This document shows, piece by piece, positions 19,408 to 31,254 of a DNA stretch of 64,000 nt; the stretch's first letter is position 1; the number at the start of each line of letters is the position of its first letter. The translations under genes were made by a program, and so were the position numbers. The notes beneath the pieces are model-generated. The model ran no database searches. It was not told where the DNA came from and worked only from the letters and a program-made list of their open reading frames with translations. This stretch comes from Zygotorulaspora mrakii (taxonomy: Eukaryota > Ascomycota > Saccharomycetes > Saccharomycetales > Saccharomycetaceae): the NCBI RefSeq assembly GCF_013402915.1, contig NC_050719.1, positions 744,001 through 808,000 on the forward strand, given 5' to 3'.

Positions 19408-20874
19408 ATGAACGGTATAGAAGATAATTTGATTAAATGCCAAAATTGTCAGTTGCCGCTCAAAATAGACAGTTCACTGCTTGATTTAAGCCTGGCTCAA
19501 ACTGATATGCTAGTAAGTTCAGTCAACGAATATAAACAAGAGAATTATAAAATTCCACAAGAAAGGTTACAACGTCTGAATAAGGTGGTATATCCAAATG
19601 AGGTAAACTTACAGAAACTTGGGTTAGGATCTTACATCTTTCTCCAGGATGATATTAAAGTTGAAGACCCGAGTACTGTTGCATCGACGAATACATCACT
19701 TTCTACTTCCACAGCTCAGCGAGAAGATGATTCGGGTGATGAGCAAACGGAAGAGGATCGACAACACAGATATTCCGGATCTACTGTCAGAACGCTCTCT
19801 ACGCAAGTGAGCGCATTAGCTAATGTTTTCAACATCCTGTCTTCAAAGAGTAACATAGATTACCCAGTTTGTCAAGATTGTTGCAACATCTTGATACGAA
19901 GAATCCAGAGTGAATATGATGATGCTATAAAGGAAAGAGATCTTTATTCTCAGTTTTTGTCGAGGATTGAGAAACAGAAATCTTTGACATCTCATGATTC
20001 CTCAGATGATTCACACGATGAAGCTGAAAAGCTATTGAACGAGAAGGCATCCCTGCTACAAGAGTTAAAAACCCTAGAATTAGAGGATGAAGAACTGGAT
20101 AAACAAATAGCAGACTTGGAACAACAGCTGAAAGAGAAGAAGCGGTTGGAGGAAGAAGATACTAGAAGGAACAATTTCTATGAGTTGGAACAAGTTGACT
20201 TGGCCCGAGAAGTGCAATCCTTGAAAAACCAATACGATTTTTCTCTGAATTATCTTGACAAACTCCGAAAGATCAATATCTATAATGAAACTTTCAAAAT
20301 ATCACACGATGGACTTTTTGGGATAATCAATGGGCTTAGAATAGGTGGGTTTCAAGATGTCAATGTTCCGTGGCAGGAAATAAACGCAGGTATTGGTCAA
20401 GTAGTGTTACTTTTAGCCACCATTACCACTCGCCTTGAAATAAAATTGCAGGGTTATAAGTTGATTCCCATGGGGTCATATTCTAAAGTATCAAAATTCC
20501 AAGATGACACTCAAGAATGGGTGGCATATGAAGCATTCAATAATGATAACTTTAAAATAGGGAAATTATTCCGAAAAGAGACCAGTTTCGATAAAGCCAT
20601 GGAAAGCTTGTTGATTATTATAAGGCAAATGGCTGTTTGGCTTTCACATGCTAGATCTCAAAGGCATGGAAGCGTATACACAGCTGCAAGTGAAAATGAC
20701 GAGTTAAACGATGAAGAGATCGAGTTGCCTTACGTTATGCACAAGGATAAAATTAACGGAATATCAGTTAAGCTGTTCGGTGGCAGACCCGGCATGGATT
20801 GGACGACAGCAATGAAGTTCTTGTTAACTAACACAAAGTGGCTCTTTGCGTTTTCATCCAGTCAATTGGGTTAG
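19408..20874 (+). CDS. VPS30: Beclin 1 orthologue Vps30/Atg6
   Basis: A 488-residue subunit of both PI3-kinase complexes (with Vps34, Vps15 and Atg14 or Vps38), needed for autophagy and vacuolar sorting. CxxC pairs in LIKCQNCQLPLK and YPVCQDCCNILI frame the N-terminal region. A coiled coil covers roughly residues 190-280 (LLQELKTLELEDEELDKQIA and onward). The BARA domain fills the C-terminus (ISHDGLFGIINGLRIGGFQD and TAMKFLLTNTKWLFAFSSSQ). S. cerevisiae Vps30 is somewhat longer. The first ATG is at 19408. The next gene begins 208 bases downstream. Confidence 0.95.
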   Translation: MNGIEDNLIKCQNCQLPLKIDSSLLDLSLAQTDMLVSSVNEYKQENYKIPQERLQRLNKVVYPNEVNLQKLGLGSYIFLQDDIKVEDPSTVASTNTSLSTSTAQREDDSGDEQTEEDRQHRYSGSTVRTLSTQVSALANVFNILSSKSNIDYPVCQDCCNILIRRIQSEYDDAIKERDLYSQFLSRIEKQKSLTSHDSSDDSHDEAEKLLNEKASLLQELKTLELEDEELDKQIADLEQQLKEKKRLEEEDTRRNNFYELEQVDLAREVQSLKNQYDFSLNYLDKLRKINIYNETFKISHDGLFGIINGLRIGGFQDVNVPWQEINAGIGQVVLLLATITTRLEIKLQGYKLIPMGSYSKVSKFQDDTQEWVAYEAFNNDNFKIGKLFRKETSFDKAMESLLIIIRQMAVWLSHARSQRHGSVYTAASENDELNDEEIELPYVMHKDKINGISVKLFGGRPGMDWTTAMKFLLTNTKWLFAFSSSQLG

Positions 20875-21082
20875 AACAGGACGACTTTCAAGTGTCACAG
20901 AGGACGACCTAACAGTATTTTTATTAACAAAGATAAACACTTCAAGTTATTGTATGAATGCGCATTCCACCGTACCATATGTAGACTATATACGCTATCT
21001 TCTATTCAATATTATTGGCAGCGAGTGAGGTAGAGAAGTTGTTAGTGTGCGGCAAACCCTCACAACTCAAAAAGCAATAGTG

Positions 21083-23683
21083 ATGAGCAATGCCTTCGAC
21101 CCCGATGCACTGTCAAAAATGCTAAAAAAGCTGTCTTATGGTCTTAATAAAGATCATATTGATATTGATTATGCTATGGAGAGAGTTACCAAGGGGATAT
21201 CGAGTGCTGCGTCAAAACAGGAAATCATAGCATTTGTTGCGGAAACATTGGCTACGTTGGCCAGCATTCATCCCGATCATTCCATTTTAGCAGCAAGGCT
21301 GGAGATTCATGAGTTGCATAGATCATTAAACAACGTAACATTTACAGAGAACTTATCAGCTCTGTTATCAGTGTCTCGAACAGATGCAGAAGCAGCCTCG
21401 ATTGATGATGATCCGTTACGCAAGCGCCAGAAACTGAGTAGAGTGCCTAAGAAGGGAGTAATTTCACCACAGTTTTTTGCCTTAGCAAAGAAATACCAAG
21501 AACGTTTGAATAATGCTATCGTGTCGGAACGAGATTATGAGTTCACTTATTTTGGGTGGAAAACCCTATGCCAGTCCTATTTAATCAAAAAAGCGAATAA
21601 AGTGCATGAAACACCGCAGTTCATGTTCATGAGAGTTGCTCTCGCGATACATGGGCCGTACGATGATATCGATCTTGTTTTGTCTACCTACGAACTGATG
21701 TCCCAGAGATATTTTATACATGCTTCCCCTACATTGTTTAACGCAGGTACCGTCAATCAATACTTGTCTTCTTGTTTCCTGGTAGGAATGCAAGAAGACT
21801 CTATTGATGGAATTTATAAAACTCTGCACAAGACAGCATTGATTTCAAAGGCTTCTGGAGGCATAGGAATTCATGTTTCGAACATAAGGGCAAGCGGATC
21901 CTTCGTATCTGGGTCAAACGGGATTTCGAATGGACTGGTGCCCATGCTCCGTGTGTTCAACAATACTGCTAGGTATGTAGATCAAGGTGGTAATAAACGG
22001 CCTGGTGCGTACTGCATATACTTAGAGCCGTGGCATTCTGATATTTTCGACTTTTTGCAACTAAGAAAGAACCACGGTAAAGAGGAGATGAGAGCCCGTG
22101 ATTTGTTTTTGGCATTGTGGATACCTGATCTATTCATGGAACGTGTAGAGTCCAATGGTGATTGGTCTTTATTCAGTCCTGACGAGGCTCCTGGTTTAAA
22201 TGACGTCTATGGTGAGGAGTTCAACAAGTTATATGGGTATTACGAAGAAACACGGGCTCCGATGAGAGTTGTTAAAGCACAAAAACTGTGGGCAGAAATT
22301 TTGCAAAGTCAAACAGAAACTGGAGGTCCTTTTATGCTCTATAAAGATGCTTGCAATAAAAAATCAAACCAAAAAAACCTGGGAACTATAAAATCTTCTA
22401 ATTTGTGCTGTGAAATCGTAGAATATAGCTCAAAAGATGAGATTGCAGTTTGTAATTTAGCCTCGGTTGCTCTCCCATCTTTTGTCAGGACATCGAACAG
22501 TGAAACCAAATTGTTTGATTTTGATAAACTTCATAGTGTTGTGAAGGTTGTCACTAAAAATCTTGACAGAGTGATAGATATTGGAGATTATCCGGTCGAA
22601 GAGGCTAGAAATAGTAACCTGAAGCATCGTCCTGAGGCTATTGGGGTACAGGGTTTGGCAGATCTATTCTTTATTTTAAAAATTCCATTTGAGTCAGAAG
22701 AGGCCAGTACTTTGAACAAACAAATCTTCGAAACAATATATCATGCAGCTATAGAAGCATCTATTGAACTAGCAGAGGAGTATGGGCCATACAGCAGTTT
22801 TGAATCATCTCCCTCGAGCGAAGGTATACTTCAGTTTGATTTCTGGAAGAAACCAAACCAGAAATATGACTTTCTGTACAAAGACTGGGATGATATCAAA
22901 GAGAGGATAAAAAATCGCGGTCTTCGAAATTCGCTGTTAGTAGGCCCCATGCCTACTGCGTCTACCTCACAAATACTGGGCTACAATGAATCATTCGAGC
23001 CAATGACGTCAAATGTTTATACTAGAAGGGTTTTAAGTGGGGAATTTATCGTCATAAATCAACACATGGTTAATCATTTTTGTGATCTAGGTATATGGGA
23101 TGAGAAATTGAAAAACAAGATAATTATGCATGATGGATCTGTCAAGGACATAGAGGGACTTCCGGAATGGATCAAAGACATTTATAAAACAGTGTGGGAA
23201 ATACCACAAAGACGGTTGATTGATCTGGCGAGAGAACGCTCTCCCTTCATCGACCAGTCTCAAAGCTTGAATTTATTCATGAAAACACCTACAATGGGCA
23301 AGCTAACAGGAATGCATTTTTATGCGTGGAGACAAGGACTAAAGACTGGGATGTATTATTTGAGAACACAAGCAGCTGCAGCTGCAATTCAATTCACTAT
23401 CAACAGCGAAAATACTTTAGCGAGTGGTGTCAGCCTACCAAAATCTAAAAGGCAAGAGAAAAAGGATATAGTTTCTGGAATATATCCGCTTAGTGCAGAT
23501 AAAGAGCTTTTTATTCACTTCTTTAGTGAAGCAGGTGAATCCCTGGCAAATTTAAAAAAAGATGATTATAACAATAAAGGTAACGTAGACTCGTGTGATG
23601 ACGTCTTTGGAATACATGATTCGACACCATTAGCGTGTAATTTAGGTGACAATGGTGAGGTTTGTGAGGGTTGCTCGGGTTGA
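21083..23683 (+). CDS. Divergent ribonucleotide reductase large subunit (Rnr1/Rnr3 paralogue)
   Basis: An 866-residue class Ia ribonucleotide reductase alpha subunit, which would reduce NDPs to dNDPs. Catalytic features are intact: Cys231 in LSSCFLVG, specificity loop 2 (ARYVDQGGNKRPGAY), the radical-site block SNLCCEIVEYS followed by AVCNLASVALP, the tyrosine pair in TGMYYLRTQAAA, and the C-terminal CEGCSG swinging-arm cysteines. It differs from Rnr1 in two ways. The N-terminal ATP-cone lacks the first dozen or so residues that carry the KRDGR-type motif; the first ATG is at 21083 and no in-frame upstream sequence supplies them. There is also a basic insert, RKRQKLSRVPKK (113-124), resembling a nuclear localisation signal. 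S. cerevisiae has no RNR gene here. The upstream gap of 208 bases shows no MluI box or Crt1 X-box. Confidence 0.9.
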   Translation: MSNAFDPDALSKMLKKLSYGLNKDHIDIDYAMERVTKGISSAASKQEIIAFVAETLATLASIHPDHSILAARLEIHELHRSLNNVTFTENLSALLSVSRTDAEAASIDDDPLRKRQKLSRVPKKGVISPQFFALAKKYQERLNNAIVSERDYEFTYFGWKTLCQSYLIKKANKVHETPQFMFMRVALAIHGPYDDIDLVLSTYELMSQRYFIHASPTLFNAGTVNQYLSSCFLVGMQEDSIDGIYKTLHKTALISKASGGIGIHVSNIRASGSFVSGSNGISNGLVPMLRVFNNTARYVDQGGNKRPGAYCIYLEPWHSDIFDFLQLRKNHGKEEMRARDLFLALWIPDLFMERVESNGDWSLFSPDEAPGLNDVYGEEFNKLYGYYEETRAPMRVVKAQKLWAEILQSQTETGGPFMLYKDACNKKSNQKNLGTIKSSNLCCEIVEYSSKDEIAVCNLASVALPSFVRTSNSETKLFDFDKLHSVVKVVTKNLDRVIDIGDYPVEEARNSNLKHRPEAIGVQGLADLFFILKIPFESEEASTLNKQIFETIYHAAIEASIELAEEYGPYSSFESSPSSEGILQFDFWKKPNQKYDFLYKDWDDIKERIKNRGLRNSLLVGPMPTASTSQILGYNESFEPMTSNVYTRRVLSGEFIVINQHMVNHFCDLGIWDEKLKNKIIMHDGSVKDIEGLPEWIKDIYKTVWEIPQRRLIDLARERSPFIDQSQSLNLFMKTPTMGKLTGMHFYAWRQGLKTGMYYLRTQAAAAAIQFTINSENTLASGVSLPKSKRQEKKDIVSGIYPLSADKELFIHFFSEAGESLANLKKDDYNNKGNVDSCDDVFGIHDSTPLACNLGDNGEVCEGCSG

Positions 23684-24367
23684 ACTCAACTTGGATAGTT
23701 TAGAGTTTAAAAGCTGTAGCAATTATTTTGTAAATAAGTAATCGAGTATAAGTCTTACATTTTTTTAACAATTTGTTTTTGTTTTTGATAGCGCTGCTAT
23801 ATATTTGTAAACTTAAAAATACTATTATACAACTGTACCATGAGTTATTGATGATGACTTTCAAATCAAGAAAGCCGCTCTCATGAGCAGAAAAATAATT
23901 ATATATCCTTCTTTTAACTGTACAATGAGGAAAGGACATTCTATCACTGAGAAAAATTTGTCTAGAGAGTTGAAATTCTATTCTCGAAAAAAATGAAAAA
24001 CGAAAAAAACAAAATGTAGAATATAAGTGAATGTGAATAACCTTATTTCCATGCTAATACTTTATTTGTCATGGTCAATGTATTTGAATAATTTTAATAC
24101 TATCCCACACTTAATTTTAGTGCTTCATTGCTCGTGAGAAGTAGGAGAATATTCTAATGTACAATCGTATAATATCGAAACCACGGGAAATAACCAATAA
24201 TGGTAGAAAAAAAGGATAGCGATATATTAATGCGAGTTCAAACACAATTTTTTAAGAAGCAATCATAAAATAAAATTCTTAAATTGTCTCAAACCGATGT
24301 GGAGAAAATAAGAAAACGTGAACTTTGGATATAAAAAAGGAGTCGTCTGGGTATACAGAGGAAGTAA
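23684..24367. other. AT-rich convergent intergenic region
   Basis: About 680 bases between the 3' ends of the ribonucleotide reductase gene and DED1. It is AT-rich with A- and T-runs (near 23761 and 23985-24015), as expected for 3' untranslated and termination sequences. A 79-codon reverse frame (23700-23939) looks like AT-rich noise. I see no RNA gene. Confidence 0.5.
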
Positions 24368-26584
<2,217 letters not shown>

Positions 26585-27646
26585 ATGTCGTCATCACAAC
26601 TGGCGCAGCTCCTGAGAGGCTCGCGGCTTTCGCATGTGCCTCGGAGCTCTAAACCATTTGTTTCTTCTGAACCGAAGTACTATCCAACACATCAAGTTGT
26701 GGAGACTAAGCCGTCGACACTGAATCGGCAAGAGTGGGGGCTTAAGGCTCCCATCCCTCGTAAAGTCAAATCACGGTATCTGATTTACAACGACCTAGAT
26801 ACTCTGGAACGGATTACCACTTTTGAGACTAACGCAGGCTCACAATGGAACAGACTGAGATTTCAAGAGATGCGACTGGCCCCCTCGTACAACCCTGGGA
26901 AGGCCAATCCCCTGTTTGAGGGCACATCGTCTCCTGCCGACAAGCAGGCTCCATTGTCGTCACTGATGGGTGTTAGCGAAGAAAAGGTAGACTCTTCTAC
27001 CAAGAAGTTGAGTCAAAAAAGTTCAGCTCTTCAGGCTTTGCGTAAGGACTTCAAACTGTGGATGTTGAACAGAGATCCTGAAGCTTTAAAGAATAAGACC
27101 TTCACTGCCAAAGATATGAATGAGAACGCTATGCAGTTCTTGAACGAGCGTTTTGGATCTCATTCGCAATTAGAAATTAGAAAAGATGCCTTCAAAGGGG
27201 TAATTGGTAGCGGTGGCTTGACCTATACTCTTGGTGGCAAGTTACTGAACTCGCCCAATGGTGTTATACAAAAGACTATTGTTCCTGGCAGGTTCTTGAA
27301 CTTAGATGGTAATGATAGATTGGCAGCTATCGGTGGATTCGTTGCTAATGCTTCCTCTTCTACTCCTATGACCTCTCAAGTTGCGTATAACATGGGTGAC
27401 TTTGTCAGGGAGTTGACTTTCCCATTTGATGTTCAAAAAGTTTCAGTGGATGAGAATGGCAAAATTATGATGAAGGCTCAAGTTATCAGCGGATTAAGTC
27501 AAAGAATGAGAGGTAAGATTCAAGGAAGAAGTTACCAACAACGTCCAATAAAGACAAATAAATCGTCTTCACCAGCTGTAAGTCCGATCGATCCAAAAAT
27601 GCAAGCGGACGAATTGTTAAATATCCTTTTATCGAATTTCAACTAA
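26585..27646 (+). CDS. MRP51: Mitochondrial small ribosomal subunit protein Mrp51 (bS1m)
   Basis: A 353-residue mitochondrial ribosomal protein that also contacts 5' leaders of mitochondrial mRNAs. The N-terminus is basic and serine-rich with no acidic residue for about 25 positions (SSSQLAQLLRGSRLSHVPRS), like an import signal. The segment NRQEWGLKAPIPRK followed by RYLIYNDLDTLERITTFET is typical of the fungal family, and the length fits S. cerevisiae Mrp51 (344). Its position between DED1/DBP1 and HIS3 matches YPL118W in the ancestral order. Confidence 0.93.
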   Translation: MSSSQLAQLLRGSRLSHVPRSSKPFVSSEPKYYPTHQVVETKPSTLNRQEWGLKAPIPRKVKSRYLIYNDLDTLERITTFETNAGSQWNRLRFQEMRLAPSYNPGKANPLFEGTSSPADKQAPLSSLMGVSEEKVDSSTKKLSQKSSALQALRKDFKLWMLNRDPEALKNKTFTAKDMNENAMQFLNERFGSHSQLEIRKDAFKGVIGSGGLTYTLGGKLLNSPNGVIQKTIVPGRFLNLDGNDRLAAIGGFVANASSSTPMTSQVAYNMGDFVRELTFPFDVQKVSVDENGKIMMKAQVISGLSQRMRGKIQGRSYQQRPIKTNKSSSPAVSPIDPKMQADELLNILLSNFN

Positions 27647-27717
27647 TCTGCTTTAAGTACCTGTATATAGATGTGCACATAAAAAACAAAGAAAAAGGAC
27701 TGTAATAAATAATATAT

Positions 27718-28398
27718 TCACATCAAGACACCTTTGGTAGATGGAACATCATTTGTACCATTTGGCGCCAGTGCTTCTCTTAGAGCTACAGCTAATGCTT
27801 TGAATGCACTTTCACTTCTGTGGTGATCGTTGAATCCTCTCAAACAGTCAATATGAACGGTTAATCTTGCAGCTTCGATAAAGCTTTCAAGGAAATGTGG
27901 AATCATCTCGCATGAAAGATCACCAATTTTCTCTCTCTTCAGTCCAAGGCTTACAACGGCGTATGGTCTATTTGACAGATCAACGACAGCTCTCGACAAT
28001 GCTTCATCTAGAGGGGCAAAGCCTGTTCCAAATCTCTTGACACCACGTACTTGACCTAAGGCTTGCTTGAATGCTTCGCCAAGTGCGATACCACAATCCT
28101 CTGTTGTATGATGATCATCTATATGCAAATCACCGACACATTCGACTAGCAACGACCAACCAGAATGCTTTGCCAACGCGTGAATCATATGGTCCAAAAA
28201 TCCAACGCCTGTTTGAATATTTATCACTTGGCTGTTAGTGTTTTGAGCAGCCACATCTTTTGCGTTGGTTTTGGCCTGATTGGATTCGTTGTTTAAAATC
28301 GAGTTCTCTAGGGCAATGTGTCCACCATCAATGGAGATTAATACTTGTATCTTGGTTTCGTTTGTTATACGGTTAACTAACGCCTTGCGTGAACCCAT
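27718..28398 (-). CDS. HIS3: Imidazoleglycerol-phosphate dehydratase
   Basis: A 226-residue enzyme of histidine synthesis that dehydrates imidazoleglycerol phosphate to imidazole-acetol phosphate. The two metal-binding histidine motifs are clear: [20 protein letters not shown] and [38 protein letters not shown] and the end [11 protein letters not shown] are as in S. cerevisiae His3 (220 residues). The frame is open 17 codons further upstream and another ATG lies in it, but [18 protein letters not shown] from 28398 aligns best. An insertion of Asn/Ser/Gln-rich residues around 36-55 differs from the yeast protein. It is divergent from MRM1 and converges on MRP51. Confidence 0.97.
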   Translation of the reverse strand: MGSRKALVNRITNETKIQVLISIDGGHIALENSILNNESNQAKTNAKDVAAQNTNSQVINIQTGVGFLDHMIHALAKHSGWSLLVECVGDLHIDDHHTTEDCGIALGEAFKQALGQVRGVKRFGTGFAPLDEALSRAVVDLSNRPYAVVSLGLKREKIGDLSCEMIPHFLESFIEAARLTVHIDCLRGFNDHHRSESAFKALAVALREALAPNGTNDVPSTKGVLM

Positions 28399-28628
28399 TG
28401 TAACTAGATGAATGTTGCAGAAGAAGGCAAAAGTTTCAATTTCTTTCAAAATCGATACTTGCGACCTTCGAATGATATTGTCATATTCTTCCCATTTTCA
28501 AGATTCTCCAAAAAAAAAAAAAAAGAAAATATAGGAACGAAAGCTCGATGAGGTCTGGTTCAAAATTGGGATATATTCACAACTTGGGCAAAGACTGCTA
28601 ACTACATAGTGAATAGCGATTCTATAAC
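28399..28628. promoter_or_regulatory. HIS3/MRM1 divergent promoter with poly(dA:dT) tract
   Basis: A 230-base shared promoter containing a 15-base A run (28510-28524). In S. cerevisiae the same pair (HIS3-PET56; PET56 is MRM1) shares a poly(dA:dT) element. No TGACTC/GAGTCA core, the Gcn4 site, is visible within this stretch. Confidence 0.75.
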
Positions 28629-29843
28629 ATGCTTCATCAGAAATGTGGGTCCGCAATAAGTTTCAAACGGCTGTTAGCTGTCCGCTCTACAAGCAGAAGG
28701 CCAAATAACCAGACCAGTTTTGACAAGAAAATGCCTGTAATGGGCAGAGAGAAAGCTTGGGAAAAGGCTGGCGAGGACAAGGAGGCATGGTTTAAGAGAA
28801 AATACGCTCATGTTCATGCAAAAGAAAAAGTATTGGAGAAACAAGATCCATTTGGCAAGAAAAAGGCTCATATGGAGAAGTTGAACAGGATTCAGAACGA
28901 CATGAAAAGTGATCAAAAAGAGCACAAAAGTCGATTTGTAAAACGTAGTGCTACACAGGGACTACAAGTAAATCCTCTGCTGGAGTACGTTTGCGGAACG
29001 AATGCTGTGTTAGCTGCATTGCTCGGCAACAAAAGAGAATACTTCACAAGACTTTTATATTTTGGGACATTACCGCCAGAAATACAAAAATTGGCAAAAG
29101 AGAAAACCATTCGGACAGAACCTACAGACAAGCATAGACTGAATCTTTTAACCAATTATTCTGTGCATAACAATGTTGCTCTTGAAACAAAACCTTTACA
29201 ACCAACAGAGATATCACATTTGCAACTTTGTAATCCAGAAAGTGCCGAATTTCACTTTAGCGAGCTTCTGTTTGAAGGTGAACTCAAAGCTCGACAGTCG
29301 TCATATATTAGCAATGCACAAAAAAAGTTCCCGTTGGGTGTCTATTTGGATGAGGTTATGGATCCCCATAATATTGGTGCCATCATTAGAAGTGCATATT
29401 TTTTGGGTGCCGACTTTATAGTCATGTCGAGAAAAAATTGTGCACCATTGTCTCCTACAGTTTCAAAAACCAGCAGTGGTGCGCTAGAGTTGATGCCAAT
29501 ATACTATGTTGACAGGCCTCTGAGTTTTTTTTCTAAATCCCAAGAAGAGGGCGGATGGATGTTTGTTACAAGTTGTTTGACAAGCGCAAATGCCAAAGAC
29601 CAAAAATACATGGGAGGTAAAACTTTATCGTTGGACGATTTACGTGGTATGTGTAATAAACTGCCCGTTGTATTGGTAGTGGGAAATGAATGCAACGGAG
29701 TAAGAACTAATCTTAGAATGAGAAGTGATTTTTTTGTAGAGATACCCTATGGCAGAGCAACAGACGAAATAACCTCGCCAGTTGATTCCTTGAATGTAAG
29801 CGTTGCAACAGCTTTACTTCTGAATAGTTTGCTCACCAACTAG
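28629..29843 (+). CDS. MRM1: Mitochondrial 21S rRNA 2'-O-ribose methyltransferase Mrm1 (Pet56)
   Basis: A 404-residue SpoU-family (SPOUT) methyltransferase that modifies a universally conserved guanosine in the peptidyl-transferase centre of the mitochondrial large rRNA. The three SPOUT motifs are present: LDEVMDPHNIGAIIRSAYFL, VVLVVGNECNGVRTNL and SLNVSVATALLLN. The first 35 residues are basic and lack acids up to Asp32, consistent with mitochondrial import. The start is the first ATG. S. cerevisiae Mrm1 is 412 residues. It converges on IDI1. Confidence 0.95.
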   Translation: MLHQKCGSAISFKRLLAVRSTSRRPNNQTSFDKKMPVMGREKAWEKAGEDKEAWFKRKYAHVHAKEKVLEKQDPFGKKKAHMEKLNRIQNDMKSDQKEHKSRFVKRSATQGLQVNPLLEYVCGTNAVLAALLGNKREYFTRLLYFGTLPPEIQKLAKEKTIRTEPTDKHRLNLLTNYSVHNNVALETKPLQPTEISHLQLCNPESAEFHFSELLFEGELKARQSSYISNAQKKFPLGVYLDEVMDPHNIGAIIRSAYFLGADFIVMSRKNCAPLSPTVSKTSSGALELMPIYYVDRPLSFFSKSQEEGGWMFVTSCLTSANAKDQKYMGGKTLSLDDLRGMCNKLPVVLVVGNECNGVRTNLRMRSDFFVEIPYGRATDEITSPVDSLNVSVATALLLNSLLTN

Positions 29844-29972
29844 TTTTTTCATGTAAATAGCTATAAATAAAAATAAATCTATATTTCCCGACACAAAACT
29901 TAAAAAAAATGTCAAATAGTTTTTTTTGTTCTTCTATCGCTATTACATATATATACACAGTACAAACGACTT

Positions 29973-30803
29973 TTAAAGCATTCTGTGAATTTTGGTATCG
30001 TTTTCCACTGAAGTTAAGTTATCAAGTTGATCCCACCATTTAAATAAATAGCTTTCGCAGATCAGTTTGAACCATGGTGTAAATTTCAAGCTTGGATCCT
30101 TGAACATTGCCTTTAAAGTTTCAGCATCGACCCATTCAAAATCACGCACCTCATTCAAGTTGGGGTCCACGGTTAGTTGCTGCGCATCATTCAGCTTATA
30201 GAACAGAATGTAATCAATTTCGTGCTCACCCCATGGATCGTTACTGGGTGCCATATAGTGGATTCGGTTCAAGAAATGAAATTTACCATTTTTCAGAGTT
30301 TCTTCTTGCGGAATACCCAATTCGTGGTCCAATTTTCTGACAGCCGCAGTAATAGCACCTTCAACTTTCACCTCCAGACTTCCCTCCAAACCTATCTCGT
30401 CATCAACACACAGCGGATGGGAACAACAAGTGTTTGTCCACAGATCTGGAAACGTAATCTTCTCGGAGGCCCGCTGTTGCAACAGCAATTTTTTCTCATT
30501 GTTGAATACGAATGCAGAGAACGCACGATGCAACAGTCCCTTTTCAATATTGCTCATTAAATGGCACAATTTCTTTGTGCCAGCGCCAATTGCCTCGTCG
30601 TTCCAGTCCAAAACAATGCAATTTTCATTCATGAGCCTTATCTGCTCCTCGTCATGGCCTGAGAACACCTTATCGCTAACGTCATCCGAACTCGACTCAC
30701 TTGATTTAGTGTTAGGCCTTTTTTGCAGAGGTATCACGTCTGGAAACTTTTCCAAAATCTCTGTTCCAGTCAAGCCTTCTACTAGCTTAGCATATTTTGA
30801 CAT
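29973..30803 (-). CDS. IDI1: Isopentenyl-diphosphate delta-isomerase
   Basis: A 276-residue enzyme that interconverts isopentenyl and dimethylallyl diphosphate in the sterol/isoprenoid pathway. It belongs to the Nudix fold. The active-site cysteine is in [11 protein letters not shown] (Cys127 by alignment) and the catalytic glutamate is in [36 protein letters not shown] is the family N-terminal block. Length is close to S. cerevisiae Idi1 (288). Two residues into the protein there is no targeting signal. The divergent upstream gap carries a Tbf1-type cluster. Confidence 0.96.
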   Translation of the reverse strand: MSKYAKLVEGLTGTEILEKFPDVIPLQKRPNTKSSESSSDDVSDKVFSGHDEEQIRLMNENCIVLDWNDEAIGAGTKKLCHLMSNIEKGLLHRAFSAFVFNNEKKLLLQQRASEKITFPDLWTNTCCSHPLCVDDEIGLEGSLEVKVEGAITAAVRKLDHELGIPQEETLKNGKFHFLNRIHYMAPSNDPWGEHEIDYILFYKLNDAQQLTVDPNLNEVRDFEWVDAETLKAMFKDPSLKFTPWFKLICESYLFKWWDQLDNLTSVENDTKIHRML

Positions 30804-30934
30804 CTCAGCCCTGAAGTTCGAAACTAAAACCGTAGCCCTGTCTAACTACAGTGGCCTATTTTCAATAAATTTCACATTTTGGTTAAAATAAACTTTTACA
30901 GCGAAACTTGGCTTTTTTCTCTCAAATGAAAAAA

Positions 30935-30973
30935 AACCCTAACGCAAAAGAAGCCCTAACATGGGAACCCTAA
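30935..30973. promoter_or_regulatory. Cluster of three Tbf1-type sites
   Basis: AACCCTAA (30935-30942), AGCCCTAA (30952-30959) and AACCCTAA (30966-30973), all in the same orientation, match the ARCCCTAA consensus of the telomere-repeat factor Tbf1. They sit in the 451-base divergent gap between IDI1 and BFR1 (30804-31254). No snoRNA could be recognised beside them. Confidence 0.65.
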
Positions 30974-31254
30974 TCTTGAGAGGTGTGCCCTTCTTTCGTA
31001 CAAAATGATCAAAACTTTGAAAAATGACATTTCCAGTCACCAGAATGTGGTTGGCTGTCCTAACGTCGATCGTTTGACTAATGGCCACTTCAGCAATTGA
31101 AGCGAATTGGACGGTGAGATTTTGGCAATCTGCGATAGAGTTTGGTTTGATTTGATTATTGGCAAATTGTTAGACTTGGAACTGAATATCTCGAATTGCA
31201 GCGCCAATTGGTATTGTTACTGTGAATAGGTGAGTATATAAGTTTATTGAAACC

